Of a stretch of DNA of 64,000 nucleotides, positions 55,626 through 64,000 are shown one piece after another. Within the stretch, counting starts at the first letter, position 1; every line of letters begins with the position of its first letter. The notes below the pieces were generated by a model, which saw only the letters and a list, made by a program, of their open reading frames with translations, was not told the origin of the DNA and ran no database searches. The translations under genes and the position numbers were made by a program. This DNA comes from Bacteroidota bacterium (GTDB taxonomy: Bacteria > Bacteroidota > Bacteroidia > Chitinophagales > BACL12): contig JADKAC010000005.1 in assembly GCA_016715425.1 (NCBI GenBank), forward strand, positions 496,001 through 560,000, written 5' to 3'.

Positions 55626-56546
55626 TTTATTAAATCTGTAACCTTTCAGAAAATCAGTAACCGACATTTTTTTCTTGCCCTCTAATTGCAATTCAGTAAT
55701 ATCAATTAAACCATCAGCAGTGGCAAAGCGTAAATATTGTTTTCCATCCGTAATGTAATTGCCCGGTGATTGCGAAGTTTTATCGAATATTATTTTTCCT
55801 GAAAATATCTTCAGTGTTTTATCTTCCAATATTGTCCAGGCTGTTGGGTAAGGACTTAATCCACGAATGAAATTATAAATGGTTTGTGAAGAATTATTCC
55901 AATCAATTTTGCAATCTTCTTTAAAAATTTTTGGAGCAGTTTTATTTGAATTTTTGTGTTGTGGCATTGTATTAAAACTTCTTGACTCAATTGCTTTTAC
56001 AGTTTTAAATAATAACTCAGCACCTGCCAACATCATTTTATCATGCAAACTTCCTGCATTATCATCTGGAAGTATTTCAATAGGTTTTGTAAAAAGTATA
56101 TCACCCGTATCAATTTCTTTTTTTAAAAAAAATGTGGTTAACCCGGTTTCAGTTTCACCATTTAGAATTGCATGATTAATGGGTGCAGCCCCTCTGTAAT
56201 CAGGCAACAAAGAAGCATGCAAATTTATGGTTCCCAATTCCGGCATGTCCCAAACAATTTCAGGAAGCATTCGAAAAGCAACTACTACAAATAAATCTGC
56301 ACGTAATTGTTTTAATTCATCAATAAAGGATTGGGCTTTTAGATTTGTCGGTTGTAAAATTTTTATTCCGTGTTGAATCGCACATTTTTTTACCGGTGAT
56401 TCAGTGGATACTAATCCACGACCTGCGGGTTTATCTGGTGCAGTTATTACAGCAGCAATATCAAATCCTTCATGAATTAATTTCTCTAACGAAGACACTG
56501 CAAACTGCGGCGTTCCCATAAATACAATTTTTAATCTATCAGCCAT
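55623..56546 (-). CDS. fmt: Methionyl-tRNA formyltransferase
   Basis: A 307-residue enzyme that formylates initiator Met-tRNA using 10-formyl-tetrahydrofolate. The catalytic residues are visible: N108 and H110 in INLHASLLPDYRGAAP and D146 in EIDTGDIL. The C-terminal OB-like tRNA-binding domain follows from about residue 205 (LSPYPTAWTIL). It abuts the NamZ-like gene (its start overlaps that gene's stop by one base), so the two may be one transcript. Confidence 0.95.
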   Translation of the reverse strand: MADRLKIVFMGTPQFAVSSLEKLIHEGFDIAAVITAPDKPAGRGLVSTESPVKKCAIQHGIKILQPTNLKAQSFIDELKQLRADLFVVVAFRMLPEIVWDMPELGTINLHASLLPDYRGAAPINHAILNGETETGLTTFFLKKEIDTGDILFTKPIEILPDDNAGSLHDKMMLAGAELLFKTVKAIESRSFNTMPQHKNSNKTAPKIFKEDCKIDWNNSSQTIYNFIRGLSPYPTAWTILEDKTLKIFSGKIIFDKTSQSPGNYITDGKQYLRFATADGLIDITELQLEGKKKMSVTDFLKGYRFNK

Positions 56547-57772
56547 TATTCAAAATCGGGATATAATAAATATTTTTTTCTCATCTGCTTAAATGCCACC
56601 AAATCATTCTGCCAGCTTAAGCGTATTTCTTCTTCTGTTAAACCTGCTTCAATTTGAATTCTTAATTCATCCGTTCCTGCGAGTTTATTAAAGTAACCAC
56701 TAGTCAGGAAAAACTTTTCTTTATTGGTAAATCCCGCATACATCTGTAAGAGATATTGCAATGATAGCTTTTGTTGAATGAGTGCAGTATTTGAATTTTT
56801 GGTTAAATCAAAACCATTACAATGCTCTCCTTTAAATGGTGGTGACGATGATCCAAAACTACTTTCTGGAATAAAAGAAAAATCAGTTGCAGGATAATAG
56901 GGTGATCCGAAAATTTGAAATGGATTTGCTGTTCCTCTTCCTACCGAAACATTGGTGCCTTCAAAAAAACATAATGAGGGATATAAATAAATGCTTTCCA
57001 TGCTCCTCAAATTCGGTGAAGGATTTATCGGTAATTTATACAATGAAGTATGATCGTAATTTTTACAGGATATAATTTTTAAATCGCAGTGTACACCATT
57101 TGCTAACCAAGCTTCTGCATTAATCATTTGCGCAAGTTCGCCAAACGTCATTCCATGAACAACAGGAATTGGATGCATGCCTACAAATGAATTGAACTCT
57201 TTTTTCAATACAGGACCATCCACATAAAATCCATTTGGATTGGGCCGGTCAAGAACAAGTAAGGGAATATTATTTTCAGCACAAGCTTCCATTACATAAT
57301 GCATGGTGGAAAGAAAAGTATAGAATCTTGTTCCCACATCCTGAATATCAAAAATTACATAATCAATATTTTTTAATTGCTCCGCAGTAGGTTTTTTATT
57401 CGTACCATATAATGAAATAATTGGAATACCGGTAGAAACATCTTTTCCATTTTGTACCGAAGCCCCATCATCATGGTCGCCACGAAAGCCATGTTCCGGT
57501 GCAAATATTTTTTGTACCTGGATACTTCTTTTAATCAAGGAGTCCACCAAATGCGTATTGTTAATCATTGAAGTTTGATTTACCACTACGGCTATTTTCT
57601 TATCAATGAGCAGCGGAAGATATAATTCCGTTTGATCAGCACCTGTAATTATATCAGTATCAAAAAATGCAATTTCCTTTTCGGCAAATACAAGATTTGC
57701 TTCCGTTGCGGAATTGCTATTTTTACAACCATAGTTCAGGCAAGCTATTATGCAGAAAATAAATGTGTACAT
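56546..57772 (-). CDS. DUF1343 / NamZ-like exo-beta-N-acetylmuramidase
   Basis: A 408-residue exported protein of the YbbC/NamZ family (DUF1343), members of which remove N-acetylmuramic acid from the ends of peptidoglycan chains. Recognisable segments: KIAVVVNQTSMINNTHLVDSL, IFAPEHGFRGDHDDGA, VIFDIQDVGTRFYTFLSTM, VLDRPNPNG and NPSPNLRSMESIYLYPSLCFFEGTNVSVGRGT-type region (in parts). I set the start at 57772, where a short hydrophobic signal with a Cys (LNYGC) begins, giving a probable lipoprotein. The frame is open to 58027, but this extension runs antisense into the permease gene and is not protein-like. Its job is cell-wall recycling by inference. Confidence 0.85.
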   Translation of the reverse strand: MYTFIFCIIACLNYGCKNSNSATEANLVFAEKEIAFFDTDIITGADQTELYLPLLIDKKIAVVVNQTSMINNTHLVDSLIKRSIQVQKIFAPEHGFRGDHDDGASVQNGKDVSTGIPIISLYGTNKKPTAEQLKNIDYVIFDIQDVGTRFYTFLSTMHYVMEACAENNIPLLVLDRPNPNGFYVDGPVLKKEFNSFVGMHPIPVVHGMTFGELAQMINAEAWLANGVHCDLKIISCKNYDHTSLYKLPINPSPNLRSMESIYLYPSLCFFEGTNVSVGRGTANPFQIFGSPYYPATDFSFIPESSFGSSSPPFKGEHCNGFDLTKNSNTALIQQKLSLQYLLQMYAGFTNKEKFFLTSGYFNKLAGTDELRIQIEAGLTEEEIRLSWQNDLVAFKQMRKKYLLYPDFE

Positions 57773-57812
57773 TATGCAAGTTAACGTCGTAAAAATAGTG
57801 GTTGTTGTCTGA

Positions 57813-59048
57813 ATGCGATTTGAGTTATTCATAGCACGTAGAATTATACGCAGGGAACCGAGATCTTTTTCACGGTTAATCGTAATTATTGCACGTATCG
57901 CAATTACACTGAGTTTATCTGTAATGATTATTTCCACTTCCATGGTAAATGGATTTCGCAATTCTATTTCTGAAAAGGTGTATAGCTTTTGGGGGCATAT
58001 CAATATTGCAAAAGAAAGTTTGCGCAATTCTTATGACGACCTGCCAGTTGTATTAGAGCCAAAATTTATTGAGGACATTCAATCAACAGATGGTGTGAAG
58101 CATGTGCAGGTGTATGCAAGGAAAGCCGGTATAATAAAATCTGCTACGGATATTGAAGGTGTAATTTTTAAGGGTATCAGCTATGATTTTAATTGGGATC
58201 ATTTTAATCAGTATATAGTAAGTGGTGAGCCATTGCAGATCTCTGCAGACAGCACTTCCAGTGATATTATGCTTTCACGCTCTATTGCAGACAGAATGAA
58301 ATTTAAAATCGGCGACAGTGTTATTCTGCATTTTGTGGATCAGCAAAAAGATGGTGATTATGTGCAGCGCTTTCGAAAATTGCGTGTGTGTGGAATTTAT
58401 AATACAGGGCTCGAAGAGTTTGACAGAATGTTTGCATTAATGGATTTAAAACAAGTACAACGTTTAAATAATTGGCAGTCCAATCAAATTGGAGGTTATG
58501 AAGTCTTTGTAAACAATATTAATAATATTGATAAAATACAGGAAGTGCTGGACACTGAAGCGGATCCTTTTTGGAAAGTGCAAACTATTTATGAAATCAT
58601 ACCCGGAATATTCGATTGGTTAAATCTGCAAAAGATTAATGAACGTATTATTATTATTTTGATGCTGATTGTTGCAATCATTAATATGGTTACCTCATTG
58701 CTTATTTTAATTTTAGACCGTACACAAATGATTGGAATCTTAAAATCTATTGGTGCAACAAACTGGTCGGTAAGAAAAATATTTTTATACAATGCTTCTT
58801 ACATCATTTTTATCGGATTACTGTTTGGAAATATTCTCGGGTTGGGTATTTGCTTTTTGCAAAAAGAATTTGGAATAATAACATTACCCGAACAATCGTA
58901 TTATGTTTCAACAGTTCCGGTTGCGATAGATTGGTATAAAATCACATTACTAAATGCAGGAACATTTGTTGTTTGTCTTATCTGTTTACTTATTCCTTCC
59001 GTTATCATTTCCCGTATTAGGCCGGTGAAGGCTATTCGGTTTAATTAA
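57813..59048 (+). CDS. LolC/LolE-like ABC transporter permease (FtsX family)
   Basis: A 411-residue inner-membrane permease with an N-terminal span (about residues 25-45) followed by MVNGFRNSISEKVYSFWGHINI, typical of the LolC/E group. A periplasmic domain and three C-terminal spans (about 272-295, 322-345, 375-400) follow, with the conserved ILDRTQMIGILKSIGATNW before the second. It probably works with a LolD-like ATPase encoded elsewhere to release lipoproteins towards the outer membrane. Its 5' end lies 40 bases from the NamZ-like start (divergent), and its 3' end overlaps the DUF5522 gene on the other strand. Confidence 0.88.
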   Translation: MRFELFIARRIIRREPRSFSRLIVIIARIAITLSLSVMIISTSMVNGFRNSISEKVYSFWGHINIAKESLRNSYDDLPVVLEPKFIEDIQSTDGVKHVQVYARKAGIIKSATDIEGVIFKGISYDFNWDHFNQYIVSGEPLQISADSTSSDIMLSRSIADRMKFKIGDSVILHFVDQQKDGDYVQRFRKLRVCGIYNTGLEEFDRMFALMDLKQVQRLNNWQSNQIGGYEVFVNNINNIDKIQEVLDTEADPFWKVQTIYEIIPGIFDWLNLQKINERIIIILMLIVAIINMVTSLLILILDRTQMIGILKSIGATNWSVRKIFLYNASYIIFIGLLFGNILGLGICFLQKEFGIITLPEQSYYVSTVPVAIDWYKITLLNAGTFVVCLICLLIPSVIISRIRPVKAIRFN

Positions 59049-59198
59049 TTCTGAATTATTGTTCTCATTGGATTTATAAGGGCAATGCCTACATCCATTG
59101 TTACAACAATACCCTCGATCTAATAAATATTTTTCAGTGAAAACTAAAAGTCCGGAAATATCTATGTAATAATCAATATTTTCTTTAAGCTCGGACAT
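58986..59198 (-). CDS. DUF5522 small Cys-rich protein
   Basis: A 70-residue protein whose core YYIDISGLLVFTEKYLLDRG followed by YCCNNGCRHCPY matches the conserved DUF5522 motif, with four Cys that could bind metal. Function unknown. Its last 21 codons overlap the 3' end of the LolE-like gene in antisense; the conserved core lies in the non-overlapping part, so the tail is probably read into the permease by lack of an earlier stop. It is followed upstream by purB with two bases between them. Confidence 0.75.
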   Translation of the reverse strand: MSELKENIDYYIDISGLLVFTEKYLLDRGYCCNNGCRHCPYKSNENNNSELIKPNSLHRPNTGNDNGRNK

Positions 59199-59200
59199 AA

Positions 59201-60553
59201 TCAGAAGTATCGGAAGCCTGTGTAATTAAATGGGGTAATACTGCGCAACTGTTCTTTTATTTCATTGCTTACTTCCAGAGTATCAATAAATTTTTGGATA
59301 GATTCTTTTGTAATATTTGCATTACCTCTTGTTAATGATTTCAACGCTTCGTAAGGTTTAGGATATCCTTCTCTGCGCAAAATAGTTTGTATGGCTTCAG
59401 AAATTACTGCCCAGTTATTATCCAGATCGTCGTGAATTTTTTGCTTATTCACTTCTAATTTTTTTAATCCTTTTTGAATTGATTTTAATGCAATAACTGT
59501 ATGAGCCATCGGCGTTCCGATGTTGCGCAATACTGTTGAGTCAGTGAGATCACGTTGTAATCTGGAGAGCGGAAGTTTATTTGATAAATGTTCAAAAATC
59601 GCATTAGCAATTCCGAGATTACCTTCTGCATTTTCAAAATCAATTGGGTTTACTTTATGTGGCATTGCTGAGGAACCTACTTCATCTTTATTCACTGTTT
59701 GCTTAAAATAATCCATACTGATATAGGTCCAGATATCTCTGCATAAATCAATCAGAATTGTGTTGATACGTTTTAAGCCGTCGAAACTTGCAGCAAGATT
59801 ATCATAATGTTCCACTTGAGTAGTGTATCTGCATCGCACTAAATTTAATCTTGAAGAAACAAATTCATCTGCAAATGAAATCCAGTCAATATCCGGATAC
59901 GCAACAAAATGCGCATTGAAATTTCCTGTTGCACCACCAAATTTTGCAGAAAAAGGAATGGCATTTAATAATTGTCGTTGTGCATTTAATCGCTCTATAA
60001 ATACCCGTATTTCTTTACCTACCATTGTGGGTGAAGCAGCTTGTCCATGTGTGCGTGCAAGCATCGGAATCTGGCTCCACTTGTTTGCGAGATCACTTAA
60101 AATTGCAACCGTTTCTTCCAGCATCGGATAATACACATCAATAACTGCATCACGAAAACTAATCGGTATTGCAGTATTATTTATATCCTGTGAAGTAAGC
60201 CCAAAATGTATAAATTCTTTATACTTCTGCAACCCTAATTTTTCAAAATATTCTTTGATATAATATTCCACCGCCTTCACATCATGATTGATAGTTTTTT
60301 CTATCTCTTTTATTTTAGCACATTCGGTGATATCAAACTTCTTATAAACATTGCGCAATAGCGGACGCAATTGCGGATCAAAAGAAGAAAGTTGTGGCAA
60401 TGGAATTTCTGTCAACGAAATAAAATATTCTATCTCCACATATAATCGAAACTTAAATAAACCAAATTCTGAAAAATAAGGAGCAAGCTCAGAAACTTTT
60501 CCACTATAACGACCATCAATCGGCGAGATATTCATTAAATCATTTTCTGCCAT
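59201..60553 (-). CDS. purB: Adenylosuccinate lyase
   Basis: A 450-residue homotetrameric enzyme of purine synthesis (steps to AICAR and AMP). The fumarase/aspartase superfamily signature SSAMPHKVNPIDFENAEG is clear, together with ARTHGQAASPT and KFGGATGNFNAH. A possible -7 box TACTTTTG lies at 60566-60573 (minus strand), 12 bases before the ATG. DUF5522 follows two bases after the stop and is probably cotranscribed. Confidence 0.96.
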   Translation of the reverse strand: MAENDLMNISPIDGRYSGKVSELAPYFSEFGLFKFRLYVEIEYFISLTEIPLPQLSSFDPQLRPLLRNVYKKFDITECAKIKEIEKTINHDVKAVEYYIKEYFEKLGLQKYKEFIHFGLTSQDINNTAIPISFRDAVIDVYYPMLEETVAILSDLANKWSQIPMLARTHGQAASPTMVGKEIRVFIERLNAQRQLLNAIPFSAKFGGATGNFNAHFVAYPDIDWISFADEFVSSRLNLVRCRYTTQVEHYDNLAASFDGLKRINTILIDLCRDIWTYISMDYFKQTVNKDEVGSSAMPHKVNPIDFENAEGNLGIANAIFEHLSNKLPLSRLQRDLTDSTVLRNIGTPMAHTVIALKSIQKGLKKLEVNKQKIHDDLDNNWAVISEAIQTILRREGYPKPYEALKSLTRGNANITKESIQKFIDTLEVSNEIKEQLRSITPFNYTGFRYF

Positions 60554-60607
60554 ATAACATTTTTACAAAAGTACGGAATAATGCACTTTGGATATTGAAA
60601 AACCGGA

Positions 60608-61591
60608 TTAGGAAATAGAGTCTAAATCTATTTCACGCATACATTTAAAATGTTTTTGCGGACATTTTTCAAAGCCGATTTTAGAACATGGTCTGCAATA
60701 AAGCCCTTTCACTTCCATGATTTGATTTTTCTTTCTCAACATATCCAACGAAATATTTTTACCATAATAAGGATACATACCAAACTCAGGAATTGTATTT
60801 CCCCAAAAGGATATAATCGGTTTTTGAAATGCTGCGGCAATATGCATCATCCCGGTATCATGCGTAAATACACGATTGGATTGTTGAATGATAGATGCGG
60901 ATGTATTAATAGAAAATAAGCCACATGCATTCCAAATGTTTTTATTTGTAATTGCAATTAAATTTCCGTTTTCTGTATCCTCTTTTCCACCTACTAAAAT
61001 TATTGGGTTGTTAATGCGATTACATAATTCTATTAATTTTTCTACGGGTAATTTTTTAGTAAAATGTGCAGCACCTATTACTACTGCATCATATCCATTG
61101 CGATGTGTTTCGGGAAATTCAGTGATAGTAATTTCATCTTCTTTAGGAATATAATATTCCAATCCATCACCATCATCCATCACACCCAATACTGCAGCTG
61201 CTTCTAAATAGCGTTGTACAATATGTGTATCGGGTAAAATATTTTTCTTGAAACGCACCATCACCCATTTGCGAAAATTGAGTTTATCAAATGAACTCAC
61301 AGATAATTGCAGATTAGATGTAATCATTCCCGACCGCAAATTTTTATGCAGGTCAATTACATAATCATATTTTTCAGCCGCTATAATCCGTAATAAATCA
61401 TGCAGATGTTTTTCAAGAACAATTACTTTATCTATGTGTGGATTCGCAGTTAGAATTGATGCATATACTTTTTTTGTTAAGTAATGTAATTCCACATCGG
61501 GCAATTGTAATTTAATACATCGCACAATCGGAGTGGTGAGTACAATATCACCAATACTTGAAAATCGTATGATCAGAATTTTCTTACGCAT
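60608..61591 (-). CDS. Glycosyltransferase family 9 (heptosyltransferase-like)
   Basis: A 327-residue protein of the ADP-heptose:LPS heptosyltransferase fold: KILIIRFSSIGDIVLTTPIVRCIK at the N-terminus, two Rossmann-like halves, and a C-terminal sugar-nucleotide site (HDTGMMHIAAAFQKPIISFWG). It probably adds a sugar to lipopolysaccharide core or another surface glycan at the inner membrane face. Four Cys near the C-terminus (CRPCSKIGFEKCPQKHFKC) may bind metal. It is divergent from miaE; their frames would overlap only if miaE began upstream of 61617. Confidence 0.88.
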   Translation of the reverse strand: MRKKILIIRFSSIGDIVLTTPIVRCIKLQLPDVELHYLTKKVYASILTANPHIDKVIVLEKHLHDLLRIIAAEKYDYVIDLHKNLRSGMITSNLQLSVSSFDKLNFRKWVMVRFKKNILPDTHIVQRYLEAAAVLGVMDDGDGLEYYIPKEDEITITEFPETHRNGYDAVVIGAAHFTKKLPVEKLIELCNRINNPIILVGGKEDTENGNLIAITNKNIWNACGLFSINTSASIIQQSNRVFTHDTGMMHIAAAFQKPIISFWGNTIPEFGMYPYYGKNISLDMLRKKNQIMEVKGLYCRPCSKIGFEKCPQKHFKCMREIDLDSIS

Positions 61592-61616
61592 TACCTTTGT
61601 TCAGCAAATATCAAAA

Positions 61617-62198
61617 ATGTTAGGATTAAAATTACCAACAGATCCGAGATGGGTGGATTTAGCTTCGATGAGTATTGAGAATATTCTTTCGGATCATGCA
61701 TATTGTGAGCAGAAAGCGGCTTCCACTTGTATCTCTATTATTCAACTATTTCCGGAGCATGAGCGATTGGTAGAAGAATTATCGCCGATTGTTACAGAGG
61801 AGTGGGGACACTTCAGAATGGTGTTGAAAGAATTAAAACGCAGGGAGTTAAAATTAGGCAGACAACGCAGCGATAAATATGTGAGTGCGCTCATTAAATA
61901 TCAAAAAAAGGGTGGCAGCAGAGAATCGCTTTTGTTAGAAAAATTATTAATGTCGGCTTTAATTGAGGCTCGTAGTTGTGAAAGATTTCGTTTGCTGAGT
62001 GAAGGATTGGAAGATGTACATCTTCAAAAATTTTACAGAGAGTTTATGATTTCCGAAGCAGGGCATTATAGAATGTTTATTGATTTGGCGAACGCATATT
62101 TAGGCAAAGATGTAGTGAAAAAACGCTGGCAGGAATGGTTGGAATTTGAGGCAGAATTAATACATCAATTAGAACTTGATGGTAAACGCATGCATTAA
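61617..62198 (+). CDS. miaE: tRNA-(ms2io6A)-hydroxylase
   Basis: A 193-residue di-iron enzyme that hydroxylates the isopentenyl group of ms2i6A37 in tRNA, with ferritin-like helices carrying the iron ligands: E in CEQKAAS, EEWGHFRM and SEAGHYRMF. The start at 61617 is preferred because the earlier frame (from 61533) crosses the divergent glycosyltransferase start and has no family-like residues. A possible -7 box TACCTTTG lies at 61592-61599. The gene ends overlapping the queG stop region by four bases on the other strand; queG also modifies tRNA. Confidence 0.9.
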   Translation: MLGLKLPTDPRWVDLASMSIENILSDHAYCEQKAASTCISIIQLFPEHERLVEELSPIVTEEWGHFRMVLKELKRRELKLGRQRSDKYVSALIKYQKKGGSRESLLLEKLLMSALIEARSCERFRLLSEGLEDVHLQKFYREFMISEAGHYRMFIDLANAYLGKDVVKKRWQEWLEFEAELIHQLELDGKRMH

Positions 62199-63124
62199 TC
62201 GTTTTCGGTTTTTAAAAAATCTATGTTGCGTGTTAAGCCAATATATTTTGTTCTTTTAACAGGAGATTTTTTAAAGACACTATTGAAAGTTTCCAAAGAA
62301 AGCGATTCCCATTCTTCTTTGCGCATCGCCATTAATTTTGCTGAAGGCATAAATCTAATTTCCTGATGTGGTTTACTAAACCTATTCCACGGACATACTT
62401 GCTGACAAATATCACAACCAAACATCCAGTTATCCATTTTACCTGAAAAATCTTCAGGAATATTTTCTCTCATTTCAATAGTGAGATATGAAATACATTT
62501 TTGTGCTTCTATTGAATAAGGTTGCAATGCATCTGTAGGACATGCATCAATACATGCTGTGCAAGTACCACAATAATCCTTTATCGGACTATCGTACTCT
62601 AATTCTAAATCACAAATAATTTCAGCAAGAAAATAATACGATCCATTTTTCGGATGGATGAGAGTTGTGTTTTTACCCTGCCATCCTAATCCACTTTTCT
62701 TTGCCCATGATTTTTCTAATACCGGAGCAGAGTCAGTAAATATGCGATATGAAAATTCCCCTGCTTGTTTGGAAATAATGTCAGCAAGCAATTGTAGTTT
62801 TTCTTTTATTACAAAATGATAATCTTCTCCATACGCATACATCGAAATTTTTGGTGCCAATTCATCTTCCTGTTTTATTTCGGAATAATAATTATACATC
62901 AGGCTAATAACTGATTTTGCACCGGGAACTAATAGTGTAGGGTCAACACGTTTTTCAAAATGATTTTCCATGTAATGCATTTTGCCATGCAATCCTTTTT
63001 GTAACCATTGTTCTAATTGTATTGCTTCCGTTTCTAATTTTTCTGCTTTTGAAATTCCACAAAAAGCAAATCCTATTTTACCGGATTCTGATTTAATAAA
63101 TTGTGTGAGTGAAGTGCGATTCAA
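62195..63124 (-). CDS. queG: Epoxyqueuosine reductase
   Basis: A 309-residue cobalamin- and iron-sulfur-dependent enzyme, the last step of queuosine formation in tRNA. It has two 4Fe-4S motifs, CGTCTACIDACPTDAL and CDICQQVCPWN, and N-terminal segments of the QueG family (GFCGISKAEKLE-like, HYMENHFEKRVDPTLLVPGAKSVI in part). Its start overlaps the oxidoreductase gene by four bases, so they are coupled. No other queuosine-pathway gene is present. Confidence 0.93.
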   Translation of the reverse strand: MNRTSLTQFIKSESGKIGFAFCGISKAEKLETEAIQLEQWLQKGLHGKMHYMENHFEKRVDPTLLVPGAKSVISLMYNYYSEIKQEDELAPKISMYAYGEDYHFVIKEKLQLLADIISKQAGEFSYRIFTDSAPVLEKSWAKKSGLGWQGKNTTLIHPKNGSYYFLAEIICDLELEYDSPIKDYCGTCTACIDACPTDALQPYSIEAQKCISYLTIEMRENIPEDFSGKMDNWMFGCDICQQVCPWNRFSKPHQEIRFMPSAKLMAMRKEEWESLSLETFNSVFKKSPVKRTKYIGLTRNIDFLKTEND

Positions 63125-63807
63125 GATTTTATCTCTTTTGCACTTTGTAAAAGCACATCATTTTTAATGATATGCAAACCGTATTTTAAATGCAGTGCAT
63201 TATGCATCATCACTAAGGCTACGTCACTTGCATGTATGCTTTTATATTTGCGCAAACCACCTATCAATATCGGATTAAAAATGCGCATAATAATTTTGCC
63301 AAAACCTTCACCAAATCTTTTTTCTTTTCTCTCTCCTTCTAATAATCCCGGTTGATAAATGCACAATGTGGAATGCGATACTTTTCCTTTCCACTCCGCA
63401 ATTACCTCTTCCTGCATTTCACCTTTTAGTTTTGAATAAAAAATAGTGCTGTTTGGATTAGCACCCATTGAAGACATAATGTGCAGTGATTTACAATTAT
63501 GCATTGCACTGTGTCTTGCTATTTGCACCGGATATTCTTTATCCACTTTTTTATAGGTTTCTTTATTTCCTTTTTCTTTTTCCATGGTGGTGCCCAGACA
63601 ACAAAAAATATGATCAGAAGAAAATAAATCCGGATAATCATGTAGTTGTGAAAAATCAATTACTACCTGTTGTAATTTTTCATGATGCACATTCAATGGC
63701 TTGCGCACCACCACTTTTACCGAGGTGAAAGCTGTATTGCTTAACAGTAATTCTGTTAAAGCACTTCCTGTTAATCCGCTTGCGCCAAAAACTGTTGCAG
63801 TTGCCAT
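63121..63807 (-). CDS. NAD(P)-binding Rossmann-fold oxidoreductase (HTATIP2/TIP30-like)
   Basis: A 228-residue short-chain-type protein with the nucleotide motif TVFGASGLTGSALTELLL at the N-terminus, and family-like segments FCCLGTTMEKEKGNKETYKKVD and HIMSSMGANPNS further on. It resembles the HTATIP2/YbjT group of atypical short-chain dehydrogenases, whose bacterial substrates are unknown. It precedes queG with a four-base overlap, which suggests one transcript. Confidence 0.8.
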   Translation of the reverse strand: MATATVFGASGLTGSALTELLLSNTAFTSVKVVVRKPLNVHHEKLQQVVIDFSQLHDYPDLFSSDHIFCCLGTTMEKEKGNKETYKKVDKEYPVQIARHSAMHNCKSLHIMSSMGANPNSTIFYSKLKGEMQEEVIAEWKGKVSHSTLCIYQPGLLEGERKEKRFGEGFGKIIMRIFNPILIGGLRKYKSIHASDVALVMMHNALHLKYGLHIIKNDVLLQSAKEIKS

Positions 63808-63816
63808 ATATTGAGT

Positions 63817-64000
63817 TTAGAAAAAATATTTTTTTGTTTTAAAAAACAAAAAATGAATAAAGTACCACATACATGCAAACAAGGAAAGCTGCTGATAGTT
63901 GCGTAAAATCTGCCAGTTATATTTTGCCACTTTCCATTTGTTTGCCGATAAAGAATTTTCGGAAGTATGATAGGTAGCTAAAATTTCGGGTAAACAATAT
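63817..64000 (-). CDS. Probable family 2 glycosyltransferase, C-terminus only
   Basis: An open frame runs in from the right edge for 60 residues and stops at 63817-63819. The translation (ANKWKVAKYNWQILRNYQQLSL followed by an aromatic, hydrophobic and then Lys-rich end) resembles the C-terminal end of bacterial family 2 glycosyltransferases, in which a helix and a short hydrophobic stretch precede a basic tail. With only 60 residues this is a guess at family. It would be transcribed ahead of the oxidoreductase-queG pair. Confidence 0.45.
   Translation of the reverse strand, partial: YCLPEILATYHTSENSLSANKWKVAKYNWQILRNYQQLSLFACMWYFIHFLFFKTKKYFF

Noticed and set aside
57773..58027. Longer N-terminus of the NamZ-like protein
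   Set aside because: It runs antisense into the LolE-like gene start; the signal-like segment begins at 57772.

Overview
The window is AT-rich chromosomal DNA from a member of the Bacteroidota, most likely an uncultured aerobic or microaerophilic relative of the Chitinophagales/Saprospirales. The assignment rests on several signs: secreted proteins with type IX secretion (T9SS) C-terminal modules, a fused ccoN-ccoO gene, TAnnTTTG-type -7 promoter boxes with TTG about 19-21 bases upstream, a VCBS/UnbV (CRTAC1-like) protein, DUF5522 and NamZ/DUF1343 proteins, and heptamer-period repeats between genes. I see no rRNA, tRNA, CRISPR array, prophage, integrase or insertion sequence. Most of the window is core genome.

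Layout. 1-5.4 kb: end-truncated leucyl aminopeptidase, an exonuclease/GIY-YIG fusion, a PlsC acyltransferase translationally coupled to a beta-CASP metallo-hydrolase, and a small outer-membrane protein. 5.5-14.3 kb: a complete cbb3 cytochrome oxidase locus (ccoI, ccoS, ccoNO, ccoQ, ccoP, ccoG, ccoH and a SafE-like membrane protein), all on the + strand. 14.3-24.5 kb: serine hydrolase, aconitase, FtsX/MacB-type permease, the rpsF-rpsR-rplI ribosomal operon, purK-purE, and a GPH-type sugar symporter. 24.6-28.7 kb: polysaccharide deacetylase and acetyltransferase pair, K+ channel, AI-2E family protein. 28.7-34.3 kb: HlyD-MFS-TolC tripartite efflux operon and a DEAD-box RNA helicase. 34.3-47.1 kb: a secretome-rich stretch with a lipoprotein esterase, a CRTAC1-like beta-propeller, a 1281-residue beta-strand-repeat protein, a T9SS cargo protein and a CBM9/DUF5916 outer-membrane protein, interspersed with heptamer repeats and a low-complexity block. 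47.3-64 kb: pdhB, a stand-alone SecA-like fragment, HtrA protease, dapF, corA, a tandem pair of secreted paralogues, fmt, NamZ-like protein, LolE-like permease, DUF5522 protein, purB, a family 9 glycosyltransferase, miaE, queG, an NAD(P)-binding oxidoreductase, and the end of a probable family 2 glycosyltransferase.

How genes work together: the cco block encodes structural subunits together with copper loading (CcoI, CcoG, SafE-like) and maturation factors (CcoS, CcoH) for a high-affinity terminal oxidase. The efflux operon supplies all three envelope layers of one pump. The purK/purE pair and purB serve purine synthesis, and miaE and queG both modify tRNA.

Most interesting non-coding signals: (1) the intergenic region between two divergent T9SS-type genes carries a perfect 14-base inverted repeat, so that each gene has the same element in its leader. 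Each copy can fold into a hairpin with an identical 10-base loop and a stem that differs by paired changes. (2) Composite 7-base-period repeats lie in five intergenic gaps, in inverted orientation around two of the gene blocks. (3) A SecA-like C-terminal fragment stands alone as a 178-residue protein. (4) Two tandem secreted paralogues of unknown function have matched promoters and terminators. I found no clearly new defence or mobile system.
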